Shown here piece after piece: positions 13,101 to 25,700 of a stretch of DNA of 64,000 nucleotides. The stretch covers positions 27,761,074 to 27,825,073 of the forward strand of contig JAFMSR010000015.1 of NCBI GenBank assembly GCA_022818135.1, given 5' to 3'. Source of the DNA: Saxidomus purpurata (taxonomy: Eukaryota; Mollusca; Bivalvia; Venerida; Veneridae). Numbering within the stretch: position 1 is the stretch's first letter; each line of letters starts with the position of its first letter. Under the pieces are notes generated by a model. The model made no database searches and was not told the DNA's origin. It saw nothing but the letters and a program-made list of their open reading frames with translations. Both the position numbers and the translations under genes were made by a program.

Positions 13101-16100
13101 CAATCACACATGCCTTAGTCAACCCAGCTGTAAATGAGTAGCAGTGATGAAAAACTCACTGCCTCTTGCGAGCGAGCGAGCGCGGCAATACTGGAATGCC
13201 TGTCCAAGCGATTCAAAAGCTAGAGCTTCTTCTAATCCTATTATCGTAGGTAAAGGTTAAACGTAAAAAACGTTCGATAATCATGGTCGGTGTCAAAAGT
13301 AAAATAAAATCAATGCTGACGGCACTGTTACAATCGCTTTGTTTTATTGATTGGTCAGATTAAACTAACATCTGTTCCACTTAATTTTGAACCGATGGTA
13401 CTATTACATTATTACACGTATTTTGCTGTCATGTCATTTTTGTATCTGAAATTTCAATATCTCCTGACATCTTTATCAATCTAAACGTAAGTAAGGGCAT
13501 TTATGCGATTTTTTATATAGGACGAAATGCATGACGTCACGCTAAAATTTCAAGATGGAGTTGTCCATATTTGACATCATCAAAGACTTAATGTTACCAA
13601 CATCAAGATTTATAATATTAGATTTTCGTAGTTTTTCTTTTTTCTCACCAAACCAGTCTCTGATTTTTCAAATTCCAATCGTTTGTCAGGCGTTTTGGTC
13701 AGTTGAAAATTATGTTTTTACCGACCCCAGAATTTAGGATAAACCGGTGCCAATAAATTACAAGATACAAATGTATCGGCCAACACAGAAAGGGAGGAGG
13801 TATGGAGTAAATCAGATTCATTTCTCTAGCAAAAGATATAAACAAGAGTATATATTTGATTGGAAAACACGTGAATATTGGCGTTACTGTGTTTTTATTT
13901 CATTTGGCGGTGTCAAATTACGGCGTTTTCAATGAATGCAAAATACTGACAGTTTTGAATACTGACGCTTTTTTATTGAAATAACAACTTTTTCGTGTGG
14001 CGCTGCGGTTTTCAAGTCCTTGTCGATGAGGGGAGATTACTCGTTGAATTTACGTTGAAACCTAATTTCGTTCCTCATCTTCGACGGCTATACATAATTC
14101 CTTGGTAAGAGCTACTGTGTACCGAACATATTATTGTACTTGATTGTATTGTATACTAAGCGAATTTTAGTCCGACGGTGTTTTTATCATACTAGTGATT
14201 TCTTTTTCTTGATAAGTAATTGCTCGTAAACGAATTTTAATCCTATTTATAATTATTTCTAGTTAACTGTTTCAAAGACGCGTGAAATTCGCGAGAATTG
14301 GGTTTTTAGAAGTTTACAAAATAGGCAAAAGATAAATGGAATACGTTCAAATAATTTCAGTTCAGTTCAAAGCCGAAACAAATTTTATTTCATTCTTTAT
14401 TTGATTTCTTGTGAAGATTGCCATAGAATGGGCTCCGTTTGAAAACTTTCAATGACTTTTGCGACTATTAATTTGAAAATGACATGTCAGCTTTCTGTTG
14501 ACAAGTGTCGTGTAGACAAGAAATAAATCAAAACGATGGTAAACGTTTTATGCTGACTGTTTACTGTCATGCCGGAAGTACAAATGACGTCTTAGACGTC
14601 ATTCAAAACATCAAACTCCCCGCAGCGATTACTCCCCTAGCAGTATACAGTGTCATCACAAACCGTTTTAACAATATTTTGTTAAAAAAAATATAAAAAA
14701 AAAGATTTGAAATTTAGCGTTAATTTATGTTATTGTACTTCTTTTGCAGTAAGGTTAATTCTATAAAATATTTAACTGTCATTAGGTAAAGTACAAACAG
14801 TTCATTCAAAATAGTGATTTTAATATATATTAATATATTTGTTTACAAGTCGTCACGTGACATTTTCCATCATCACGTGGTATCTTGTGAAGGCAGTGAT
14901 TTGAGAGCACCGCTTGACGAAACATAATACAAAAGAGCACGTCACGTCAACGTTGTGCTAATAATGGCGCGTCTTAACATGTACATGTATATACAACTTT
15001 ACGTGACAACAAGTCCTTGGTCCAAGACACAACTGAAAATCCATTCGTCATTTTGGAATAAATAATAAAATAACTACAAAAAGTCATGTAACAGTAAGAT
15101 ACATAAATGATTTCAACACAATGCGCAATCAATTCTTCGTAGCTCAATCACATTTGCTTAGAAAATATAACACTAAACCAGCAACGGGTTTTCTCATATT
15201 ATACATTGTTAAGCGTAGTTAATGTAAAGAGAGTGGTTAATGTAAACGGAATACTATAACAGTTGGTTGATCTGCGGGGTCGTATCTTTTGAGTGTTTTG
15301 TATAGTTCCGGATCACACGAGAGGCGGAGTCTCAAGTGTACACGAGAAAGATACACCCGCAGACCAACCGACTGCTATAGTATTCCTTTTATTATATACC
15401 TTTAACGCACGTTATGTGCGCTCGTTCGTGACACGTTTTATATGACGTCCATGGCGTCACTTAAGTCTTCCATGTATAGACAAACAACAGCAATAAAAAG
15501 TAAATGCAAAATGTAAATCACCTATCTGGTTTATTTAATACGAAAAAGATATTGTATTCTTTTGTCTTCAAATGTGACCTTAAAAGTAATGTTACGACAA
15601 TAAAACCAAACTTATTTTACTGCAGTAATGTGTGATGATATTATATGAATATGCATATGTGTAGAACCAACACTGGACAGCTAAGATACGGATAATTTCA
15701 TCTGATTTTACTGCAAAAATACTACAGAAAATTCAGATAAACACTTATAGGTATATATATAATAAAGGCTTTGATAATCCAATGTCATTGAAATTTGAAA
15801 ATGTCATATTGTATTATTAACATTTAAGTATATAAAATTTTATGATGATATAACTAGAAATCACCCGATATCATATTCGTCCCAAATCCAAGTTTCTGGA
15901 AATTTACTTCTCATCACATCGCCGAGTGATAAGCCTGTAAACACACAAAGGAGCTCTATTCATATAAGCCTTTAAAGGGCTTGTTTACAAATCCTAATCA
16001 CTGATAACTTATGTGTATTTTTGTTAAATGTTTGTTTACAAATTGTCATACATGATGTATTATCTTTCTGAAATAAATACTGTTTAAACTAAACACACAA

Positions 16101-19100
16101 AATGCTATTAATAATTCTGCTGGCCATAATACATCGTCAAGGATAGAGGAGTCGGGATAATACGGACATTTGCTCTCATATTTCCTTTTACCAATAAGGT
16201 CTAGAATCTTAATTGTATGTTATTACTCAATTACAAGTTATATTCCGAGTGATTTTAAAAAGATAAATACGTACGAAACAAAATCACAAACTCAATAAAA
16301 CGTTCATTACTTTTAAGATTATAGTATTCAATTAATATAGGATGTATAAGTCTGGTAAATATGGCATGATTAAAGGCTTCTCGTTAAATAATGCAGGTGG
16401 ACATTATCTATCTGTTAAATGTAATATGCACATACCTATGCCTGTATCTGGAAATAAGAAGTCATATTGCAGTCTTATAATGTATAAATGCGCAAATTGT
16501 ATTGTAACGGACTACATTTTCTAGGGCCAGTTCGATATACAGCTTTTTTACCGAATACCATAAGGTAATAGACCTGACCCACTACAGAATCTGATACGTA
16601 TTTCGATCTATTCCTAAGAAATATTCTCAAGTCCTTTTGTAACAAAATTTAGATAAGACTGATCAGGTCTCAATACATATTACGTGTTTTAATTAAGAAA
16701 TAATATGTCGCTTGGAGTGCTTTATCGAAAAGGAAGCATTTCTCAGAGGTGATGCGCCGGCTGGAATCATTCACGAGGTCGAGAATTGCTTCAATTTCGA
16801 TAAAGCACTCCAAGCCATGGATTATTTCGATTCTTAAAAGCCGCAAGTATGAGAACTACCGTAACTACTACGGCCTTTTCTCAGTTCGTCGGTAATGTGT
16901 AAAATGGCATAAATAGTGGCTGTTGGAATTCACTCCCCTATTTCGGGCCACCATTCAGGATATCATGCATAGCTATATTATACAACTTATTTTAGTTTAA
17001 TCATCTAATACATAGAATATATAAAACAACTGACTGTGACATTATGAGACGTCAGATTCAGAACCTAACAAAGCAGACAATCGATTTAAATGCGTACCGC
17101 CAAACTGAACTATACAATGTTTTAACGTGCAGTAATGACGTTAGTGTAATGACGTTACGTTTTCATTCATTGTTTTGTCTCCCGGAATCAAAACACTGCA
17201 TGACGCTTAAACCTGAATTTTCTTGGCCCTTTTAAAAGAAAACAAGGTGAATGGTATCCTAAGGCTTATCTAACGCTGTCGCAATAAAAAAATATATTTT
17301 GTTTACTGCGTGGGGTAAATTAGAAAAGTCGGAAGGAGTTACTTCCATGTCCGAAACTCCGCCTATTTGTCCGAGTGCTTTAATCATATTAAAGCACTCG
17401 AAATGTCTATTGAAATATACCATCGGCATATAAGAATCAATAAACAACTCCTATATCATTCCTCCGCATTACTATTAAAGCACATAGTTGGACACGGCCT
17501 ACAATGTCTCCAAACGGAACTTACAGTATAATAACATTTCAGCTGAGGTATTGTGTGTTCCACAAAAATCTTTAATTTTATCTATACATTCGCTTGAGCC
17601 TTAGAAGTTGAAGTATAATTTGCGTTTTAAATGGTTACTAGTGGTTACTAATTTCGGTATTTTTGGGGGGCCGAAACACAACATACATCAGGAAATGGTA
17701 GATGTGGTCCTAATCTAAACTGTTGTACATCTATGACTCCTGGATACCCTGATTCAATATAATATAGTAAATATTTCCATAATTGAATACAATAACATGG
17801 GTGTGAAGTACCGTTTTCTATGACCGGAAAAGAATTATTGCTAATGAAAACAAGGCCTGTGTATATTACGAGACGCTCCGTCAATAGCACCAACAGCAAA
17901 AGGTAAGTTCGGCCAAACTATGAAATGAGAATCGAAAAGAAGTGTAAACTGTGAGGTGTGAACATTGAAGTATGAAGCATGAATTGTGAGCTACAAGATT
18001 CTCAAAGTACGAAATATGAAAATCACCACCTGGCTTTCGTAGGTGCACATTCCACTGTATTAAATGCGTAGTAAAGAGGGATAAAATCATTATAAAGAAA
18101 TAAATCCATTCCCTCAATTGTTAAATGCCCGATAGTCCAAATATTAATTCCACACGAGTTAGTTCCAATGCAGATGTGTGTCGCAGTGACAGTATGCGTG
18201 TGTATTTCAGCTTTTTACAAGAGGGACTGACATAGTTCTTCACGTTTGTTGTCTGAATTATTTGTTTATTCACTTTAATGCTGCAATTTCGGACATGTAG
18301 GCTAAAATTGCATTTTTCAAGTAAACATGTAAAACGATATAGTAAACAGATTAATATTTTCTGTCATGAGCACGCGGTAACTGTTTTGGCGGGAACGAGG
18401 CTCTGTCGAGTTCCCGCCAATCAGTTACCCGAGGTGACAGATATTTCCATCTAAACCAAATGTCTCATCATAGAAACTTTTTCTTGCATTTTAAAGTAGA
18501 TTTCTAAATGCAAACTTATCAAAACTAGACCTATCACTAAATGTGATTAATACCCCCGAAAGAAATGAAGAAGTTAGTAGTAACAGAATACCTTGCAGAA
18601 AAAATAGAATAGAGATATTGTTCTTGGCAATAACTCTGTATTTTGTCAAGATGGATTATGGTTCTTGTACACTGCAGTTCCTCTCCCTGAGCTTGACCAT
18701 GGTATGAAGTTGAATTGAATTCCAACAAGTAGTTTTCAAGTTATGCTCCAGACAAGCAAAAGTAGCAAAGGGCAATAACTACTCAAGATACAGTTATGGT
18801 TCTAGTACACTGCACTTCCTCTCATTGTGCTTGACTATTTTATGAAGTTTTATTGAATTACAACTAGTAGATTTCAAGTTATGCTCCGGACAAGGAAAAA
18901 AGTAAGAAAGAGTGATAACTCTGTAATTACTCCAAATATAGTTATTGTTTTTAAACACAGAGATATTGTTCTTGGCAATAACTCTGTATTTTGTCAAGAT
19001 AGAGTTATGGTTCTTGTACACTGCACTTTCTCTCATTGTGCTTGACCATTGTATGAGGTTGTATTAAATTTCAACAAGTAGTTTTCAAGTTATGCTCCGG

Positions 19101-19735
19101 ACAAGGATAAGTAACAAAGGGCAATAACTCTGTAATTAGTCATGATTTAGTTATTGTTCTTGTGCACTGCACTTCCTCCCAATGTGCCTGACAATTGTAT
19201 GAAGTTGTATTGAATTCCAACCAGTAGATTTCAAGTTATGCTCCGGACAAGTAAAATGCAACGGACCGACCGGCCGACCGACCGACCGACCGACCGGCCG
19301 GCCGACCGACCGACCGACCGCCCGCCCGACCGACCGACCGACCGACCGACCAACCACCGGGTGCCTCGTTTTGGGGGTATAAAAATGCATAATCATATAA
19401 ACAATCGTTATTCAGATGTTGTGTTTGGGAAAGTGAAATCACAATGTTTAGAACGTTATATCACAAGTAATTCACGAGAGTCATCTGGCACAGGTGGGTG
19501 CCATATCGATTTTTCCGGCATGGGTAAAATCACCGAAAATGCCGATCCGGTATGCAAGAAAAAGGGAACCAATCGATTCCTAAATTAAAGGCAGTGCCTT
19601 TATTACAGAGTAAAATATCAAAAGAACTTGTAACTTTATGCTTAAAATTGTAAAAGGTACGAGTTATGATATTTATAAGCATTTGTTCCACATGCAGAAC
19701 TGTACCATCAATGAAAAAGTAGGCCGTGTGACCAC

Positions 19736-19766
<31 letters not shown>

Positions 19767-22700
19767 CTTCTTCTACTTCTTCCAAGAACACATCATTCCT
19801 TAAAATCTGAGTAGTGTCGAAGCGGGTGACTATACATGGGTTGTCGAGGGCAACAAGTGCAGTTAAAAGCGCCAAGTAATTACCGATAAAAACATAGAAA
19901 CGACTACGGAACGACCACTTGCAGCCCGGACTTGAAGCAAGACATGCCTTCGCAGCTGCTACATTCTAGTGCATACTAAAATAAAGCAACTGTGCATGCA
20001 AAAAAGGTAGTGATGAGAAAAGCATGTGTAAATACTAACATAACGGGTACAATTTTACATAGGCCGAGGTGTTCCAAATGATAAACTGCAGTAACAGTAT
20101 TTGTGAAAATGTCATGAGACAGTCCCTCAATCATTTACCGATTTCGGATACAGACTAGTTCCATTTTGAAGTGAGTCAGGTCTAGCTAAAAGCTGAACAT
20201 CTCGAACGGTTTTCCACATTTATCTCATCAATTTCCACTTATTTTCGTACATACAATATGTTAAAGGATTAGTATTAAAATACAATAAATATTTATATAG
20301 AAAATATATTTGTCATATTTTAGGAAGAGAATGCATACAGTAAGTGAATATTGACAATTTTGATTTGCAGTTTTTAGCTCTACTTCCTCTGTAATGATGG
20401 TTTGCCCGTCGTCCGTCCGTCTTTCTGTCAGTAAACATTTCCTTGACAACGCTCTACATGTCGCATTTGACTTTATGAAACTTGCTGATAAGGATATTCC
20501 TTGATAACGCTCTACAGGTCACAATTTTCATTCAACTTTCATTAAACTTGCTCAAAAGGTTCCCTGCAACATGTAGATGATCCCTGTTGTTTTTAGGGTA
20601 AGTGGATCAAAGGTCAAGGTCACAGTGACCCGAACTTTGAAAATCTTTTCCACTCAATATCTCGAGATCTACATCACCCACAGTCTTCAAACTTCAAAGG
20701 ATAATTGGTCTTACTGAGTAGATGATCCTTACTGTTCTTTATGTCAGTGGGTCTAGGTCAAGGTCACAGTGACCTCTGTTAGCTTTTCCTTGACAACAAT
20801 GCAAAGGATTTCACAAAATTTACTCAGAACAGTTCAGTCATACCAGTAGAGCGATACTGGCCCTTTTGGGCCTATATTCAAGCTATGCATTAACACAGTT
20901 TTGATTATTGTACATGCACGTTATGTTGAATCAAGTTGAAGTACACTATCAAGTTCAAAGTTCAAACAGATATCTCTAGAAAGTTAATGTCACATGACAT
21001 TTTGAAATTGTGAGTGATCATTCTAACATGATTAAAATATCATTAAGAATTATAATTACGAAAAGGGTTAAAATGATATCAATGTTTTCTTCTTTAACAG
21101 TGTACATTACTAAATACATTTTGTATAATACTTTGTTTAATCAATTCAAAATGCCACAAAGCATCCATTTCTTATTATAACTGTATAGTACTTACCAGGA
21201 GTTGGAAACTGACCTAATCGTAACAAGAAATATTGCAATTACTTGTTTGCGTGTAAATCATTTGTAAACATTTTGTTAATCAATACGCAAAGTACTTTAT
21301 TACTGTATGTTTCCCGAATGGTAACATTTGTCGCATTGCGTTCCGTCGTTCTATGAGGGGTATTCAAAAAGTTTTGAGACTGACATACTTCCGTATGAAT
21401 TATAACAGGTTATGCGCACGACGTTTTCATGAACTTGTGGCTCATTCCAATAGCCATGTACACCGAAAGCTTCAACATAATTTGTTTTATAAGTGCTTAA
21501 ACATACACTTACACACAGACATTTTAATATTTACTAACTATGAAGCTTGCAGAAACGAAGCAAATTATCTCTAAATGTATGAAGACGCGAAGTGCTTTAA
21601 ATATATACCAGGTACACAGATTATGCAAGGAGTTTAAAATATCTATGGTGATTTTTCTCCTTCCAAAGCCACTGTTAATAGATGGGTAAACGTATTTAGT
21701 AAGGGAGAATCGAGAGTCAAAGCCCTACCTTGTGTGGGGCGCCCCAAAGCTCCATTGTCTTTTAAAACATTGCTGCTGTAGAAGACATTGTAGCAGAAGA
21801 TTCGGGCTGTGCAGTTTCTCATATAGCTGCATCTGTGGGTATTTCATTGGGACGTGTTAACGAAATTTAGACAAAACAGAATTATCCACGGTGCACGGTG
21901 AGTACACAACCTTCTAACCTAGGCACAAAAGATCCAACGGATGAAATGTTGCAAAGATATTTTAAAATTGTACAAAATGCTGATGAAAGAAGATTAAATG
22001 AGCTCGTCGTAGGTGGTGGAACGTGGATCTATTATTTCGAACCTCAAAGGCGTGAAAAGAGAATGTGTGTAACTTAATAATCAGTGGCTAAGGAAAGAAC
22101 AAAACATACAGATTATAGAAAAAGGAACTCAACATTCTAAACGGGTTCAAAGGGCGATTTTCTTTAATTTTTAAGGTCCTGTTGTGCAAATACCCAGAGC
22201 ACCGGGCAGAAGTCGAAAGTTTTATAGTGATTGGGTATTGAAATCAGTGAGAAAACATCCTACAAATTGGTTTACGGGGTATCTGTCTTATCCATGACAT
22301 GCACCTGTACACAAGACTAATATTGTGCAGCAGTATCTGCTGGACCAACAAGTCAAACACTAGCAGCATACGAGCCTACATGCAAGACCTGAGTCCATGT
22401 GGATTCCTTCTCTTTCCTGTATTGAAACAAGTGCTTGCTTGGCGTCGCTACAACTCCAGAGGTATAAAGTAGACCAAGGACAGACAGTTCAGTGGATTTC
22501 AGGTCACGTACACCTCGGATGTAAACTTGTTAAAAATTTTGTTACGGGAGAACATTTTGCAAGATTGAGATAAGACATTTACCGTAAATCAGATTTAGTC
22601 TTGTTTATAAGGCTAACTCAAAACTTATTGAATAACCCTCTTATCAGTTACGCCTTTGTCCGGAGCACATTAAATATATGGAGATATTTGGAGAAAATGA

Positions 22701-25700
22701 AAAGTGTAACTTTATCTTTGAGTCCAAAATTGTGGTTTGCCTCACTTAAAATTTCTTTAGAGCCAAGTTTAAACTGATTGATACCATTTGACATACCATG
22801 ACTGAATAGGTCTTGTTCTTAAAATAAATTAAAACATACTTACCGGGGGTATATGTTTCTGGAAAATAATCCATGATATGATTAAATTGTCGACAGGTTG
22901 AATTCAACCTAAAGACTAACACAATGTAAATGTTGTTGTCACGGTGGTTCAAACTAGTGAAATGAAGCAAAGAAGTAGTGAAAAAGAAGACTTAATGTTT
23001 GACTGCTCTTTACAAAAAGAAGTTAAATGACCACAATGGAAATAAAGTTATTTACATTCCTTTTTTGTGTTATTCTGTGTTTGCAGAAGACAGTATGTTC
23101 CAATTTTTAATTTAAATTCAAAATTTGTGTTTGTACTTTTAAATAAATTCTTAGTCTGTATCAATGTGATATTCGTTTACCATTTTTTAATTGTATTATT
23201 TAAAACAAAATTGTACTGACACATGTCTTTCACATGCCGAAATTTAAATAATATTAGAAAAATAGAAAAAGAACACTTAATGTTGCTCTGTTCTGTAAAG
23301 TTAAAAAACTTCACGGAAATAGTTTAGCTGTCTTGTTAATTTTCATTTGCAGCAGGAATCAAACGTCAATTGTTGGAATTGAATAACAAATAAAATTTCA
23401 ACATAAACACACATTCCAGGGTTCGTTTCTTGGAAGTTTTATCTATTAAATCAACAAAAAGGTGCACTGATTGTTTGATTTAAAAAATTCATTGTTTATT
23501 TTTATATTAATTTATTTACTGTCGATTGCAAAACAAATTCTTGCAACTTATAAAAATGGCTCTCTCAGACTCACTCCAGATTGAATCAACCTCAAAGAGA
23601 GAGAGGGGAAATGTAGAATTATTGCATCTTGCAATTTACACACTGTGAACAGCTTATACATGCCAACACAGCATCTTACGCAACAATACACTGATTTGGA
23701 CCAGCTTAAATTATGTAACTAACTGTTTTGATGGTAAGTAAACGAAAAATGAAAAGAAAAAACTTACGTCCCGACCATGGTATTACAACTGAAATTTTAA
23801 AAATGAATGAGAGTAATGTTAAAATATAATCATAATTATTATCATTATATGAAGTCGATAAATCTTTCATCGATATAATTATCTGCGTCACCTAGATAGA
23901 AATAAATCATTTATATCTGTCTCACCTAGATAGAAATAAATCATTTATATATGTCTCACCTAGATAGATATAAATGATTTAAAGTCTTAAACGAATAACA
24001 ATGATTTAAGTATCTCGATAAAAATATTATAATTCTCCTTACGATGAAGACAATTGTGCGGAAAACTTCTATTATACATCCTCAAATCAAACTTGTCATA
24101 TTTTTCGAAAACTTTCGCATCCGTAAGCACTACAAGACCGCTCTCCTGAAATTACATAGCGATGGCAAACATACAACATAGATATAGATGTATTTTACAT
24201 TAATAAATAAATGGTCTAAACTTGCGAAGCGAGACTGCATTTCAACCACTGAAAGAACTACCTTTCTTATCAAGATCAAAGCGTGGGAATATAATTCTGG
24301 CGACGTTTCTTCGTCATTCCGTCCATCCGTCGGCACGTCAATAATAATTTTGAATACATGTGTCACGGATACTCGTGAGTTCTCTTTGAGGCATGATCCC
24401 TAATACACTTTGGAATAAAACAATGGCAATTCTAAAAAAAACGCCTCTCTCCCCTTTAGCAATCAGTCGCAAAAATACTGAAAAACAACCCACAGAAGTG
24501 TATAATAGAAATGATGAATGCTGAATATAATGGTTACTGACAACCATATTTTACCTGTAAATACCGCGGCACTAAAACTGGCAATTCTCAGAGAGAAAAA
24601 AAAAACGGCCCGCCTTTAGATCCCCATCTCTATTATCAGTGCCAGGCGCATGGTGCACGTGATACGTCAGATGAAAGTGAGTGAGGCCCTCACCTTAGTT
24701 TGAGATGGAAAATGATATGACTAATGATATGAATAATGAGAAGAAAAAGAGGACACAACAATAATACACAAAGAGACACAAACGACAACCCCACACATAA
24801 CATAACATACACTCTGGCACGACATATTGTCCCTGTGACACATGAATAAAACTTAGTTGAAATGGAAGGAAATTGAAACTGCCTACACATACCTTGCCAT
24901 TAATACGGAAATTATTATCCTTATCAAATTCAGCATACTTCATTTGGCACTAATAACAAAATTTTCATCTACAAGGCTTCAGTTTTGTTGGTCTTTTCTC
25001 CCTATACAAAGGTAAAATCTAATTAAAATAAAAATTAGATAAACCGTATCTTAGACATAGTTTGGAGTATGTAAGAACAACTTCTTTAAAAGGTTTCACT
25101 TTCATGAGGAAAAACAGCCATGTAAGTATCTTGTGGAACACCATAAACATAGTAATTAATCCTTTTTATTATAATATTCTAAACGGAAGTCTTGAGATTC
25201 ATTTTTTCCTAGAGTAGTAGTCAGAACGCAATTTTATTTGACGCAAACAAACCTTTATCAAAACGTCTCAAATGATGATTTATTTTACGAAATAGGGACC
25301 CAAGTTGGGTAGGGTTTTTCATCCTATCACGGTACTTTATAAACTATGAGGAACTTAAAAAACAATTTTATATTCTTCATTCAACTGAATCTGATTTAGT
25401 GCAAATAAAACTTTTAACAGAAAAGTTTACCTCTTCAAAAATGAGGCCCCGTATGTCTTAGAATGTGTTCGCGGGAGATATCAATTAATTTTATTTACTT
25501 GTTGCTTTAGGGTTCTAAACGGTACATGCATACAATTTTATATTAATGTTTCACAATGCTCAAGTTTTGTGTGTTTATCTCCCAGCTGTACATGATGAAT
25601 TATTAACTCTTTGTCAAAGAGTTTTCGGATAGCACTTATTCCGAGAGGTGTTATTACAGTAAAATTATTGCATCTATTGGTTGTACTTACCTTCAAACCG

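Noticed and set aside
13555..13935. Two consecutive plus-strand ORFs
   Set aside because: No recognisable domain, no splice-compatible neighbours and unremarkable composition.
19151..19588. Arg/Asp/Pro or Gly/Ser repeat ORFs
   Set aside because: They are frames through the (CCGA)n microsatellite and its flanks.
22859..22910. Longer form of exon 21 starting at an upstream AG (encoding a stretch ending [13 protein letters not shown])
   Set aside because: The FPET resemblance to the family motif is tempting, but it enters in a different phase from exon 20, and the true FPETWIW lies at 15.9 kb.
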